Shown: positions 1 through 11,828, counted from the stretch's first letter. The stretch: DNA of 64,000 nucleotides from Deinandra increscens subsp. villosa (GCA_039602395.1 JBCNJP010000024.1:150295-214294), one strand, 5' to 3'. Notes: generated from the letters alone by a model not told the origin. Made by a program: numbers and translations.

Positions 1-1242
1 GGTCTTTTATCACTAATGAGGTTAAAAAACATCGTTAGCTCATGGCAATTTAGTCATTTTATAAAATCTTTTAATAAAAACATTATAACATTAAATATTA
101 TATATATTTTCTATTCCAAAGAGTGGTGTTATCCAAAGAGATTTCAACTTGACACTATCGTTCTTGATTTAGATCGGGTTTAGATCTGGTTCTTCTTTAC
201 AATCCAATCTTCAATCTGTTAATATTTGATAAGGCTGGCAATTTCTGATATGAACATGTTAACACGACATGATACGACACAAATTAAAACAGGTTTGGGA
301 TTAAGTTAAATATGTTCGTGTCTTAAACAGGTCGACACGTTTATGACACGATTAAAATCGCGTCTAAACAGGTTTCGCCTCATCTAACATGCTTATCACA
401 CAATTAAACACGTTTAAAATTTTAATAATTTTTTAAATAACTTAATATATATTAAAAGTCAAAATCTTTTTATAATTTGAGATTTCCACTTTAACTTTTT
501 GATTTTCCACATATACCAACTTTGACAACTCAAATTCTTCAAATTCGTCAACTATTTTCGTTTTACATTTGTTAATTTATTTTTGGTTTTCATTCTTAGA
601 ATATTAATCGTATCTAAACAGGTCGTGTCGTGTAACACGTTTATAAACAGGTCGTGTTTGTGTTTGAAGAAAATGACATGATTAGTTAATCATGTCGTGT
701 TCGCGTTTAGTACCAATGTTAATTGTGTTGTGTCGTGTCTGACCTGTCTGACACGTTTAGACCTGTTTTGCCAGCTCTAATATTTGATCGGAATAGTAAA
801 GGGGAAAATGTCGGTGGAGGAGGCCTAGGGTAACGATGGTTAGTGACGGAGATGGATGGCGTCAGAGAAGGAAAATCTCCGGTGAGAGGCGTCAAAGAGG
901 ATCGGTAACAACGTCGGTTGCGAGGTTGTCATTGTCTTCACCGGTGGTTGGGAGTAGTACGTAGTAGATTCTGACAATAAATTTTTTTAAGCAAATTCTG
1001 ACATAATTGATGTTGATTTTTAATATTAAATGGAGCTTTTTATTTTAATGTTTTTATTAAAAGATTGTATAAAATGACTAAACTGCCCCTGAACTAACGA
1101 TATTTTTTTAACCCCGTTAGTGATAAACAACCTTCTATGAAACAATTTTAAAACATAAAAGATGTATGGTGTAACTACTTTACTTAAAGGACTTAACCCG
1201 AAATCTGATTAAAACATAAAGGAGCTTCTATGTAATTTACTC
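1..1242. mobile_element. Mutator-type element with long terminal inverted repeats, left end outside the window
   Basis: The right arm (about 1050-1242) ends in TGTAATTTACTC. It carries the same series of phrases, in inverse order, as the left edge of the window (1-110): a stretch around the word ATCACTAA, then GGTTAAAAAACA, then TTTAGTCATTTT. The same pair of arms occurs intact at 62256-63454, where a 9-bp target duplication is visible, so this is a second member of that family with its left tip cut off by the window. No transposase ORF is visible inside. Bases 780-960 are G-rich, non-repetitive and could be captured host DNA, but I do not recognise it. A smaller element is nested at 231-777. 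Confidence 0.75.
220..788. mobile_element. Small GGCTGGCAA inverted-repeat element with 11-bp target duplication
   Basis: The element proper is about 231-777. Its ends are an imperfect 10-bp inverted repeat around GGCTGGCAA (left) and TTGCCAGCT (right). The 11-bp direct repeat TAATATTTGAT flanks it at 220-230 and 778-788. The interior is non-coding and built from many variants of AACAGGTCGTGTCGTG and its complement. A 9-11 bp duplication fits Mutator-like non-autonomous elements, but the short TIR makes the superfamily uncertain. A relative starts near 29577 (GGGCTGGCAA). Confidence 0.7.
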
Positions 1243-2541
1243 TATTTTTTTTGTCACGGAGAGACTTTAACTCAAAACCTCCTACTTTTAATGTCTTTGG
1301 GTAGTCCAGGGCCCGAAGGGGGAAAGGCCCCCGCTCAACATTAACATAGTAAGGTAAATTTTTAAGAGTCATGGAGAACAAAAAGTTAGGCCCCTTGAGT
1401 TTTTTTTGTTTTTAGGCCCCCCACGTTTTATATTATTAGCTGGTAAAAGTATGGACGCGAATTAGTAAATGTTGCTGAGTTGTGAACTTGTTGGTTTTGC
1501 CAGAGTTACAGTGAGATCGGAGGAGTTGGTTGTTGGTTGTGTGAAGAAGAAAGAGATGAGAGGTGGACAATGGATGAAAATAAAAAGAAAATAAAATATA
1601 ATCTTAAATAGTAGTTTGAGTTTTGACTAGTGATAGAGTTTTCAGATACTTTTCTTTTACAGCCTACAAAGTAGACATTTTACTTCAATGTATTTTGGCT
1701 TTTAGTATTTATATTTTTTTAATTATATTGCTTTCTTTATATTTTTGTTCATGTTCTTTGAGTTATATAAGTTATTATTTGTTTTTTGACTCCTTATATT
1801 ATACACTAGGTTAGAACCCGTGTAATTACACGGGTTTAATCGTTAGTAAATGCTGATAGTGATTCATTTAGTATTCTTATTAGATGAGTTTAATCGTTAG
1901 CAAGTTGTCTAGCACATGAAGTATCAACCCTTCCGAAAATGGAAACACCATAAAATAAATAACAAAAGCAAAAATATAACTAAGACATGACTGGACAACC
2001 ATTCTTAATTTATATAAACTCTAAAATAGTTAAAAATTAATAAAAATACATTAAGTCACCACCGAGAACGAAATACGAAGTTGGAAATGGATACAGAGAT
2101 CCGCAAGTGTAATACCGATAAATAGTTTAGGCGGGAATTTAAGCATGAGGGTTACCATAGATTGACACGTGTTATCAAAATGTAATCTTTTATCATAGAG
2201 GATAGAATAAATAGATAACTGGACTAATTAGTTGACATATTGAGCTATATATTTAATAAAACTATATTCAATTTTAATTTTGATTTTTTTAATTTTTCCG
2301 TATTTAAGGATTATCAAACTTTTTTATACAAGTTTTTTCTTATCTACCTTTTGTTATTTAAGAATAAACAAGGTTATAATTGTCATTTAAAAAGCTTTAT
2401 AACTTATAAATATCATTTAATGACTTAGAATATATTATTATGTAACTTGAAAGTTAAAACTTGTGAGTGTTGTAAATGAGTGTTTATGTTAGTCGTTTTT
2501 TTTTTTAAAGAAAACAGGTTATTTCTTTATCATTTACTTTT
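1243..2541. other. Non-coding, repeat-derived DNA
   Basis: No gene is supported. Bases 1296-1440 contain AGGCCCC-rich phrases that recur around 62140-62250 and 63464-63475, where they flank another Mutator-type insertion; they resemble decayed ends of hAT-like elements whose termini read CAGGGGCGGA (family assignment is inference). A perfect 22-bp palindrome with arms AACCCGTGTAA lies at 1815-1836; similar hairpins occur near Helitron 3' ends, but no CTRR-T terminus follows it. The rest is AT-rich and featureless. Confidence 0.5.
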
Positions 2542-2776
2542 TGTTAAATAGGGCAACCTACAATCATGGGAGAATTTTGTGATCTGCATATCACCTTCAT
2601 TCCCTTACCATAGATAGCTGTTTTTGACCCTCGTGTACAGCTGTAGAATAGTTGTCTTGTTACCTTGATTACCTTGTATCCCTTAGTATAAATAGGGCCT
2701 TTATGTCCCTATGTAAAAGGCATCAAAACAACTTATCAATACATTATAAACTTCATCTCTGATCTCTATTCTTAAA
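2542..2776 (+). repeat. 5' LTR of Ty1/copia element 1
   Basis: It starts TGTTAAATAGGG, a common copia LTR start, has a TATA-like AGTATAAATAGGG about 80 bp before the end, and is followed at 2778 by TGGTATCAGAGC, the primer-binding site complementary to initiator tRNA-Met. The exact 3' edge (2774-2777) is uncertain because the canonical CA is missing. No 3' LTR is present because the element is truncated downstream. Confidence 0.75.
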
Positions 2777-2851
2777 ATGGTATCAGAGCACGTTTGGTTC
2801 TAGGACCTTACCTGCTCATCATCTTCGCACCCCTAGCCAGAAAATCAATTT

Positions 2852-3893
2852 TTGGGCATCACCATGTCCACCGATGGTAACCCAAATTCCGACCTATCCA
2901 TTCAAATTCCAAACCTATTAAAAACAGGGATAACCTCCCAAACTACAACCCCAAAACTGTCTAACAACCTGCAAATCAGTCTCAAACTAAACAATCAGAA
3001 CTATGCGCTATGGACCCGTATGATTCGGGTGGCCATAGGAGGAAAATCCAAACCCCTGTTAAATCACCTAACAGAAAACCCACCTGAGATCACCGATGAA
3101 AGTTATGGGCAATGGGAACAAGATGATCTTGTCGTGTTCTCATGGCTTATCCAAAACATTGAACCAGACGTAGTAGGCAATCTCACTGAGTTCCAAACTG
3201 TAAAAAATATGTGGAATGCCCTGGCTGTTACCTACAGAAGCGGAAGGGATAAGTTGCAGACCTTCAACCTGCATGTAAGAGCAAATGAGATAAAAAAACG
3301 AGATACCATTGGAAAAATTATGGATTACCCTTCAAGGAATTTGGGGGGAAATCGACCGGATAGATCCCAACCCAATGAAATGCTCTGAAGACATCAAAGC
3401 CTTCTCAAAACTCAGGTCTGAACACAAATTGTTTCAATTTTTAAATGCTTTAAATCGCAGGTACGATCACATTAAATGTGAACTCCTCCGGCTTGATCCT
3501 CTTCCGACTGCCGAAGCTGCATACGCAGCGGTTCGCAAAGAAACTGCCCACCAGAACATTCTGGGGACGGCCTCAACAAACCAGCAAAGCGGAGTTGCCT
3601 CTGGCCTCCTTGCCGCTGAACCAGAGCCCTCTAACGGGGCTGGTTTAATAGCAAAGGGGCAACACAGGGTCGGAAAAATGGTCAAGAGACCGGAGACGAT
3701 GTCCAGAGAAGATAAAAGTCACCTGAAATGCTCTCACTATGGGATGACACGACGCACAAAGAAGCAGTGCTTCCGAATCATCGGGTATCCCGATTGGTGG
3801 GCGGACGACCATAAGAAAGAGGCTAAAACCAACCGAACCAGAGAAAGGGAAAGCCTCAATCGCGATCGGAAACTCACCGGTCATCTCCGATGA
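2852..3893 (+). pseudogene. gag of Ty1/copia element 1 (frameshifted, truncated)
   Basis: This is the capsid part of a copia polyprotein. The first frame (2852-3388) has the copia gag hallmarks: an N-terminal stretch with NNQNYALWTRMIRVAI followed by WEQDDLVVFSWLIQNIEP. The frame changes between about 3310 and 3390, and the second frame (to 3893) continues with a conserved FLNALNRRYDHIKCELL stretch. A zinc-knuckle-like segment follows near 3730-3790, ending GYPDWW, in which one expected Cys is Tyr (CSHYG). The protease and the first part of integrase are absent: the sequence leaves the copia element at about 3990-4047 and resumes at 15672. Non-functional by frameshift, knuckle mutation and deletion. 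Confidence 0.85.
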
Positions 3894-4047
3894 TCAAACA
3901 AACCCTCAATCGGGTTTTGCAGGTGAAGTCGCCGGTCACAGTGGCGATGAAGGGGGCGCACCAGGTAACAATGTGTCGATCGATTGGGGGTCCGAGCAAT
4001 TGAAATGTAACCCTAAATTCTGATTTGACAAAATCAACCCCAAATGA

Positions 4048-4246
4048 TGAAGATCTTCAACAGAAACAGTCGTAAACACCCAGAAAACCTAGAAAATTGA
4101 TCGTGAACTCGAAGAACAGCAGCAGCAGTGATCGTAAACACCAACACAGCCTTTGAATCTTCAAAAACTCGAACTATAACCCAGAAAACAGCTTGAATCA
4201 ATATCGTGAGAGCCTCGAATCACTGATTCTTGGCTCTGATACCAAT
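4048..4246 (-). repeat. Orphan leader fragment of the gag-only retrotransposon family
   Basis: These bases match 15009-15219, the leader of element A next to its primer-binding site, including the complement of TGGTATCAGAGCC beside the LTR. Yet they lie outside element A, on the far side of its 3' LTR (4247-4698). The LTR at 4247 is therefore shared by element A and by the remnant of a tandem neighbour, of which only this piece survives. The left breakpoint at about 4048 abuts damaged copia element 1 sequence. Confidence 0.75.
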
Positions 4247-4698
4247 TGTAGGTCCTGAAACAACAACTAATCACGATATTTTAATCACAAACGAGTGCGG
4301 AATCCTCGTTTATGATTGATTCAAGATAGAGAAGAGAAGAAACACGAAGAATACGATGATTAAACGTTAAAAACTTGATCTTTGCACACAAGAAAACTTG
4401 TCGGGTACAAAACCACTAATCGTAAACTCTCTTCTCTCGTATACGATCGTAAACACCAAATGGCTCTCTTAGAAATCGTAAACCAGCATCCCCTAATGAG
4501 GAGGTCAAGTGGGGTTTATATAGGCACCCCAATGGGTTTACTATTGGGCCCCTTGTGGATCATAAACCCAATAGTAAACCCAAACCCAATCATAAACTAG
4601 CCTAAATACAATAGCAAACTAGCCTATGATTCTAATGAAACCCTCTAAGCCCAGTCCAACTTATTTAATATTACAAGCCTCATAATCTAGCCTCTACA
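4247..4698 (-). repeat. 3' LTR of element A
   Basis: 452 bp, same length as 15220-15671 and nearly identical to it. Immediately to the right is a purine-rich tract in transcription sense (CCTAGGGGAAGAT), the expected polypurine tract position. The left neighbour is leader sequence of a lost tandem copy. Confidence 0.85.
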
Positions 4699-6719
4699 AT
4701 CTTCCCCTAGGCTTGTGATATTAAATGTCTTCGATCTTTGAACTTCTTCTTCTTGATTGGCTGGCATAGATGCTGATGAAGATTCTTTCCGCAGAAATCT
4801 TCAATGGGTTTCATGACGGGCACTTGGGACTTCCTCTTGATCAGCATCAGCTTGAACTTCTTGAAATGAACAAGCAATGAAATGGAGGACTCTCATTGAC
4901 TTGCTTCTTGAAAGAACTGGTTCTTGCTGAATCTTCGGTAACTGTCTTGAATCTCCAAAACAATTAGAGGTTAAATTTTGAAAAACCTCTAACTGTGAAG
5001 AACTTGATTGTTGATCTTCAAACTTCATGATCTCTGACTGCTCTCTGTATCATTTTCTTTTTCAAAGATTTGATTTGAAATCTTCAGCTTCCCCTAAACT
5101 TGTGAGCATTTTCTTTGAAAAACTTTTGAAGCTTTTGAAAAACTTGTAAAGACACCAACAACTTCCCCTGAACAGTTGCTTATTCAGATGGAAGTCTTGT
5201 CCGACTGGTTCTTTAACTTGAGCAGTAGCAACATCTTTCTATCATCAACCTGTCTGACACACATTTGAAAAAATATACTCCACCAGACATTTGATGACTG
5301 GTCTTTGGGTTAGAAGGTAATTATCATCTGTTCAGATGATTCAAATTAACATTATTTTAACCAAAAACCCTAATATAGATTACGGGTTTTCTATACAACT
5401 TCCCATGAACCCAAGACCTCTAAAGACTTCCCCTTAGCTGATAACTTCCCCTCAGCTAAGGACTTCCCCTGAGATAATACATATTATCTTCGAGTTCCCT
5501 TCAGATGCTATGTATTATGGAAGTCTTATCATTAGATAATAAGTATCATCCTCGAGTTCCCTTCGGATAATACTTATTATCCCATACTCCTTCCCCTAAA
5601 AAATTGGCAAGACCTGTCGGGGGCATATTGTCATGCATTAAAACTCATGAAAAACACATTTTGACTTCTCAAATCGACCTGGCCAAGACGAAAACACACC
5701 AAAAAGAAATTAACGACTCACACACGAAAGATATAAACTAAACAAATACTTACCAAACCAAACATGAGAAAGTTTACAAGGGATCAAACCGTATGAATCT
5801 GACTGAGGAACCCTTTTCAGCTTCAGTTACTCAACTAGTCCAGGTGATTGCCGGTATGTTTGTCCGCTTTAAAATCAAACCCGTTTAATCCCAACCGAAT
5901 GCGTCATGCTTAATATAGTACATTATTACCATCATGTTTAATTGTCCCCACACCCAAGCGTACACAGCAAAACCTACCCAACCTCAGAGTTTATTGAGGA
6001 TTCACAAACCCCCAACTTGAGGAACCATGCACCACGGCTATGACTACCACTTATTTTCATTAACCATCAGTTGGTGATCAGGTCGGCCGCTAAGCACGCA
6101 AAGAAGACCAACTGAGTGATTATTTATTCTTTTTTTCTTTTTCATCATTTTTTTTCATTTCTTTTTCATTTCTTGTTTTTATGTGGTGTAGACATAATAG
6201 CAGAAACAATTAAAAATTGAAAAGCACACTATTTTTTAGGGGTCAACTTTTTCTTTATCTTTACATTTCTTCCCCTTGCTTTTTGATTTTTAATGTCACA
6301 ATTTTGTGAACATCATTTTTTTTTAAACAATAAAAATAAAACACACAAACACACTTAAGTGAACAAAACACTAAATATTGCAGACATCTGGCCAAGCTAA
6401 CTTTCAAAGTATTGATTTGAAAATTTTAGAAAATTGGGTTTCATGACATGCACACTTCATTGCATTTGAAGTCAAACACATAATCAATCAACAGCTTAAT
6501 TGAAACTTTAATGAAATAGGTTTGACTCAAAAGACCCTTTGTTGCCTCATCATTCAAACAACCAAATTAAGAATAGTACCTTTCATGCTGATTTTGACCT
6601 TTTACCTCTCAATGAGACATACCTTCCATTTATAGATTACTTGACATGACATGAAGATACATCTCCTAAACTGTGCCTGGAACAATCACTTATCAACAAA
6701 CAAATTAGTAATAAAAACC
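4699..6719 (-). other. 3' non-coding region of element A
   Basis: Between the gag tail and the 3' LTR. It holds the same blocks as elements B and C: a purine/pyrimidine-biased block rich in CTTCCCCT, one unit of the 103-bp hairpin repeat (about 5533-5620; B has three, C two) and poly-pyrimidine tracts. I see no conserved coding sequence in transcription sense. Confidence 0.7.
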
Positions 6720-6923
6720 TTAGTGATAATCCTCCATGATCGTTCCTGCACAGAGTGAGAGATTAGTTAGCCATTGGTACCCAGGCCATTGTTTTTCAGG
6801 GTACACCCGAGGAATCAATAAAGGATACTTCTTGTAAGAACATCCCCTTTGAAAAATCAGGAAGTTGGGATGGAGCTGCCTTGATTTTTGGTTTCCAAAT
6901 TCCAGGTGATTTAATATTTGTTT
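6720..6923 (-). pseudogene. C-terminal tail of element A gag, separated by insertion of element B
   Basis: Continuation of the element A gag reading region on the left side of the B insertion. It ends with ...LCAGTIMEDYH, the same out-of-register tail as in element C (53562), whereas element B ends in another frame with ...TMAWVLLAN. The 5-bp repeat TAGTC at 6924-6928 and 12773-12777 marks the join with the main part at 12778. Confidence 0.75.
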
Positions 6924-6928
6924 TAGTC

Positions 6929-7357
6929 TGTAGGTCCGAAAAATACCCGAACACACGATATAATGATCTAACACGAGTGCGGAATCCTCGTGAGAGATTG
7001 ATTCAAGAGAAATAGTAGATGAAGAGATTAGATCTTAGAGAAAGATCGAATCTTGAATGGAAATCCGTCTACTATGAAGCTTAGAACACCGATCGGAATC
7101 ACACACACCAACAAGAAATCGTAAATGGTAACTCCCAAAGCTTGGTTAATCATAAACATGAGGTGGTATTTATACCACCTCTTACAACCTAATGGGCTAA
7201 TCATAAACCCAATAAGCCCAATCATAAACCCAAGCCCATGCCCAATCTAATAGTAAACTAGCCTAAACATAATAAAACTAGTCTACTAATCTAATGAAAC
7301 CCTCTAAGCCCAGCCCAACTTATTTAATATTACAAGCCTCATAATCTAGCCTCTACA
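6929..7357 (-). repeat. 3' LTR of element B
   Basis: 429 bp, no difference seen from 12344-12772. It contains a TATA-like GGTATAAATACCACC on the minus strand near 7165-7180, a candidate retroelement promoter. Shared with elements A, C and D only in part; B and C have the 429-bp form, A and D the 452-bp form. Confidence 0.9.
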
Positions 7358-9977
7358 ATCTTCCCCTAGGCTTGTGATATTAAATGTCTTCGATCTTTGA
7401 AAAACTTCTTCTTGACTGGCTGGCATAGATGCTGATGAAGATTCTTTCCGCAGAAATCTTCAATGGGTTTCTTGACGGGCACTTGGGACTTTCTCTTGAA
7501 CAGCAACAGCTCGAACTTCTTGAAATGAACAAGTTAATGAGATGGAGGATTCTCAAAGACTTGCTTCTTTTGAAAGAACTGGTTCTAGCTGAATCTTCGG
7601 TAACTGTCTTGAATCTTCATAAATTAGAGGGTTGAAATTTTGAAAACCCCTAACTTTGAAGAACTTGATTGTTGAACTTCAAACTTCATGAACTCTGACT
7701 GCTATCTGCATCATTTTCTTCATCAAAGATCGACTTGAAAACTTCAGCTTCCCCTAAACTTGTGAGCATTTTCTTTGAAAAACTTTTGAAGCTTTTTGAT
7801 ACTTGTAAAGACACCAACAACTTCCCCTGAACAGTTGCTTTTCAGATGGAAGTCTTGTCCGGCTGGTTCTTTAACTTTGAGCAGCAGCAGCATCAGCAGC
7901 ATCTTTCTATCATCAACCTGTCTGACACACATTTGAAAAAATATACTCCACCAGACATTTGATGACTGATCTTTGGGTTAGAGATAATTATCATCAGTTC
8001 AGTTGATTCAAATTAACATAATTTTAACCAAAAACCCTAATATAGATTACGGGTTTTCTATAAAACTTCCCCTGAACCCAAAGACCTCTAAAGACTTCCC
8101 CTTAGCTGATTACTTCCCCTCAGCTAAGGACTTCCCCTGAGATAATACATATTATCTTCGAGTTCCCTTCAGATACTATGTATTATGGAAGTCTTTTCAT
8201 TAGATAATAAGTATCATCCTCGAGTTCCCTTCGGATAATACTTATTATCCCCTCTCCTTCCCCTAAAAATTTGGCAAGATCTGTCGGAGGAAGTCTTTTC
8301 CTTTAGATAATAAGTATCATCCTCGAGTTCCCTTCGGATAATACTTATTATCCCCTCTCCTTCCCCTAAAAATTTGGCAAGATCTGTCGGAGGAAGTCTT
8401 TTCCTTTAGATAATAAGTATCATCCTCGAGTTCCCTTCGGATAATACTTATTATCCCATACTCCTTCCCCTAAAAATTTGGCAAGATCTGTCGGGGGCAA
8501 ACTGTCATGCATTAAAACCCTTGAAAAACAAATTTTGACTTCTCAAATCAACCTGGCCAAGACAAAAGCACACCAAAAAGAACTTAACAACTCACACACG
8601 AAAGATAAAAATAAACAACTACTTACCAATATAAAACATGAGAAAGTTTACAAGGGATCAAACCATATGAATCTGACTGAGGAACCCTTTTCAGCTTCAG
8701 TTACTCGACTAGTCCAGGTGATTGCCGGTATGTTTGTCCGCTTTAAAATCAAACCCGTTTAATCCCAACCGAATGCGTCATGCTTAATATAGTACAATAT
8801 TACCATCATGTTTAATTGTCCCCACACCCAAGCGTACACAGCAAAACCTACCCAACCTCAGAGTTTATTGAGGATTCACAAACCCCCAACTTGAGGAACC
8901 ATGCAATACTGTTTTGACTACCACTTATTTTCATTAACCATCCATTATCAGTTGATGATCAGGTCGGCAGCATAAGCACGCAGAGAAGACCAACTGAATA
9001 ATTTTATTTTCTTTTCTTTTTCTTTTTCAGAAAATTCATTCATTTTTTTTTTTTGAATTCTTTTTCTTTTTCTTTTTCTTTCTTGTGGTGATGTCTTATA
9101 CAATATAAGCATGGCGTGTGAGAGAGTGAATACTAGGTATAATTACCACTCTCAACCCGTTTTTGTCGGGACTCAGTCTTTTAAACCATGCAACCTAGGA
9201 TGGGAAACTAAACATATATATCTTTTAAGTTCACTGCACTTTCATTGGTGGTCATAAGTTTAGGTCGAGCCTACCGAGCATATCACCGTGGAGCTTTGCC
9301 TTTCACTTCCGCCTTACGCGTGTCAGCCATCTCCAATCCGTGCATTCAATTTACTTCCCCTAAACTTCTCAGAAACAATACACAAACAATTAAACACAAA
9401 CAATTAAAAATTGAAAAGCACACTATTTTTGAGGGGTCAACATTTTCATCTTCTTTACATTTCTTCCCCTTGCTTTTTGATTTTTAATGTCACAATTTTG
9501 TGAACATCAAATTTTTTTTTTTTTTTTTATTTTATTTTTTTTTTTAAATAAACTCACAAACACACTTAAAAGAACAAAACACATAATTTTGAAGACATCC
9601 GGCCAAGCTAACTTTCAAAGTATCGATTTTGAAAATTTTAGAAAATTGGGTTTCATGACATGCACACTTCATTGCATTTGAAGTCAAACACTTAATCAAT
9701 CAATTGAAAATTTTAGAGAAAAAATGGTTTGATTCAAAACACCCTTTGTTGCCTCATCATTCAAACAACCAAGTTAAGAACAGTACCTTTCATGCTGTTT
9801 TTTTTTTTTTTACATTTTACCTCTCAAAGAGACATACCTTCCATTATATATATTACTTGACATGACATGAAGATACGTCTCTGAAACTGTGCCTGGAACA
9901 ACCACTTATCAACAAACAAATTAGTAATAAAACGTTAGTGATAGTCCTCCTTGATCGTTCCTGCACAGAGTGAGAGA
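7358..9977 (-). other. 3' non-coding region of element B
   Basis: 2.6 kb between gag stop and 3' LTR. It is unlike pol: no integrase, RT or RNase H motif in any frame. It contains CTTCCCCT-rich blocks, the triplicated 103-bp hairpin unit (8201-8495), a pyrimidine tract near 9000-9090 and poly-T tracts at about 9510-9545 and 9798-9810. An open antisense stretch of 94 codons (8478-8762, plus) is also open in element C but interrupted in A, and lacks an ATG, so I do not call it a gene. Confidence 0.7.
8201..8495. repeat. 103-bp tandem repeat with internal hairpin, three units
   Basis: Units begin at 8201, 8304 and 8407. Each contains GATAATAAGTAT and, after about 23 bases, its exact complement ATACTTATTATC, giving a 12-bp stem with a loop carrying CTCGAG and CCTTCGG. 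The equivalent place in element A has one unit (about 5533-5620) and in element C two (about 55018-55195). Confidence 0.85.
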
Positions 9978-11828
9978 TTAGTTAGCTAATAGTACCCAGG
10001 CCATTGTTTTTCTGGGTACTCCTGAGGAATCAATGAATGAAATTTCTTTTAAAAACATTCCTTTTGAAAGATCAGGAAGTTGGGATGATTCGGTTATAGC
10101 TGCCTTGACTTTTGGCTTCCAAATTCCAGGTGATTTAACATTTGTTTTAGCCACCTTTGGAGCTGTGACTTTAGGTATTTCAACCTTCTTCATTTTAGTT
10201 TCATTTTTTAAAACAGTTTTAGTTACCTTGGGAGGGGTAACTTTGGGTTTTTCAGACCTTGGTTGTTTTGAAAATGGTTTCATCACCTTTTTCTGAAAGT
10301 TTTGGTAACTTGGAAAGCTGTTGATTTGATTTGAAGATTTTCTTTCAGCTTTGGCAACGCCCCAATGTTGATCAGAGGGTTTAACCTTAGGAGTAACAGT
10401 CTTCATTGCCTTAGGTTTTTGCACCATCATTGGCTTAGACTTCACAGACTCCTGAGATGAAACCCTTTGAGTTTTCGGATAATAGGGTTCATAGGGGCGA
10501 TACAGACAGTTTCTGGCAATATGACCAGCAATGCCACAATTAAAGCAAGTCTGCTTCTTTAGATAGAAGTCAGACGTGTACCCATTCGTCTTTGGTGGCT
10601 GATATGGAGCTGGTTTGCCTTGTGTCTGCTTCGTTGCTTTGACTGCTGCTTCAGATTTGACTTTCTGCTGGTTCGTCGAAGCCTGTGTCGAACCTGTCTT
10701 TACTATCTTTGTGCTTCCTTGATTCTTTGACGTTGAAGCACCATCCTTGCAATTACAACAGCAACTGCATGATCCAACAGAAGAAATGGGAGACACAGCT
10801 ACTCCCTTGAGCTTTTCATTCTTCACTCCAGCTGTTGGCTTCATGCTCGGATGCTTGATGGTGATCTTTGGCTTCTCAACTTTGGCTTCACTGATCACTC
10901 CATCAGTTAGTCCCTTGAACTTGGAGGAGAAGGATGGTAAGTCATACCCAACATCTGGTTCTTGGTCAAACATAGATCCAGATGTCATAAAGATCTTCCC
11001 CCCAGGCCGTGTCGTCAAGATCACCTTTTCCCTTTGAACTTTGTCAATTACTTTCAAGCATGGGGTTTCAATTTTAGGGTATGGTTTCAACTCTACCCCA
11101 GCTTCATCAGACTTGGAGCTATGACATCTGTTATACTCCTGGCACTCAGCATCATCTCTTGATACATCCTCTATTCTCCCTTCACCATATGTCATGTTTG
11201 CCTCGTTGTCTATTTCCTCTTGAGTCAATGGTGTAGTTCCAACCAAGGCACTGTCAATAGGAGGAGCAGCTTCTTTATAATCAGACTTGGTTCGTTCAAC
11301 TTGATCCTCACTAAGAAGTATTCCTATAATGTCTCTGGGAACTGGTGGAGGAATAATGTTGTTTGCAGCCAAGGCCTTATCAGTTTTTTCTGATCCAAAT
11401 CCAGGTGTGTGTTTCCCAACTTGACCAGTCACAACAGCATGTGACAATTCCTTTCCAGCATCAAGCATTCTTTTGCTCCTCATTTGATTCATATCAAGCT
11501 TAACCTGCATCTCATTGTTCTTATGCTTCAGATCATCTATCTGCTTACTTAGCTCAGCTATTTCTAACTTAGCGTTGTCATACAGATATGCGTTCTCAGT
11601 TGCAAGGTTCCTATATTTTGCTATATCTAATTTCTGAGCTTTAACCTTCTCTTCGTTCTTTTGCCATCTACCCTTAAATGAACTCTTCTCGCACTTTGTC
11701 TCAAACAATTCTGACTGAAAATTTTTACAGATTTCCCTAAGTTCAGGAATTAATCGAGCACAAGTAGGATTGGGGCATATCTCAGCATAATCGTCCTCCA
11801 ATATATTCTTTTCTTCAACCGAATCCAT
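9978..11828 (-). CDS. Gag-like protein of element B, 616 residues, intact
   Basis: Structural (nucleocapsid-type) protein of a non-autonomous retrotransposon; it should bind the element RNA and form particles with enzymes from a partner element (inference from gag biology). Starting at the ATG complement at 11826-11828, it has an N-terminal Cys-containing motif ICPNPTCARLIPEL, a Lys/Glu-rich predicted coiled coil at about residues 50-125, a long acidic then basic middle, a Cys cluster (SCSCCCNC) and one CCHC zinc knuckle, CFNCGIAGHIARNC, at about residues 428-441, spaced C-X2-C-X4-H-X4-C. The C-terminus is very Lys-rich with repeats of the type KVTxPKVTKT. The final stretch GVPRKTMAWVLLAN resembles the region before protease in copia polyproteins, so this gag probably arose by deletion of pol. 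Copies A and C are related but rearranged. Confidence 0.85.
   Translation of the reverse strand: MDSVEEKNILEDDYAEICPNPTCARLIPELREICKNFQSELFETKCEKSSFKGRWQKNEEKVKAQKLDIAKYRNLATENAYLYDNAKLEIAELSKQIDDLKHKNNEMQVKLDMNQMRSKRMLDAGKELSHAVVTGQVGKHTPGFGSEKTDKALAANNIIPPPVPRDIIGILLSEDQVERTKSDYKEAAPPIDSALVGTTPLTQEEIDNEANMTYGEGRIEDVSRDDAECQEYNRCHSSKSDEAGVELKPYPKIETPCLKVIDKVQREKVILTTRPGGKIFMTSGSMFDQEPDVGYDLPSFSSKFKGLTDGVISEAKVEKPKITIKHPSMKPTAGVKNEKLKGVAVSPISSVGSCSCCCNCKDGASTSKNQGSTKIVKTGSTQASTNQQKVKSEAAVKATKQTQGKPAPYQPPKTNGYTSDFYLKKQTCFNCGIAGHIARNCLYRPYEPYYPKTQRVSSQESVKSKPMMVQKPKAMKTVTPKVKPSDQHWGVAKAERKSSNQINSFPSYQNFQKKVMKPFSKQPRSEKPKVTPPKVTKTVLKNETKMKKVEIPKVTAPKVAKTNVKSPGIWKPKVKAAITESSQLPDLSKGMFLKEISFIDSSGVPRKTMAWVLLAN

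Noticed and set aside
1815..1836. Perfect 22-bp palindrome resembling a Helitron terminal hairpin
   Set aside because: The expected CTRR followed by T does not occur within 15 bases, and no matching 5' end was found nearby.
7028..7225. 65-codon ORF found identically in both LTRs of element B
   Set aside because: It lies in the LTR and is identical only because the LTRs are. No protein features beyond composition.
8478..8762. 94-codon antisense ORF in element B, also open in element C (54730-55014)
   Set aside because: It lacks an ATG start (TTG), is interrupted by a stop in element A, and differences between B and C are spread without coding bias. Probably a chance open frame in a shared non-coding block.
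10033..10296. Open frames opposite the gag genes of elements A, B and C
   Set aside because: They are shadows of the Lys-rich gag coding strand and share its repeat structure.
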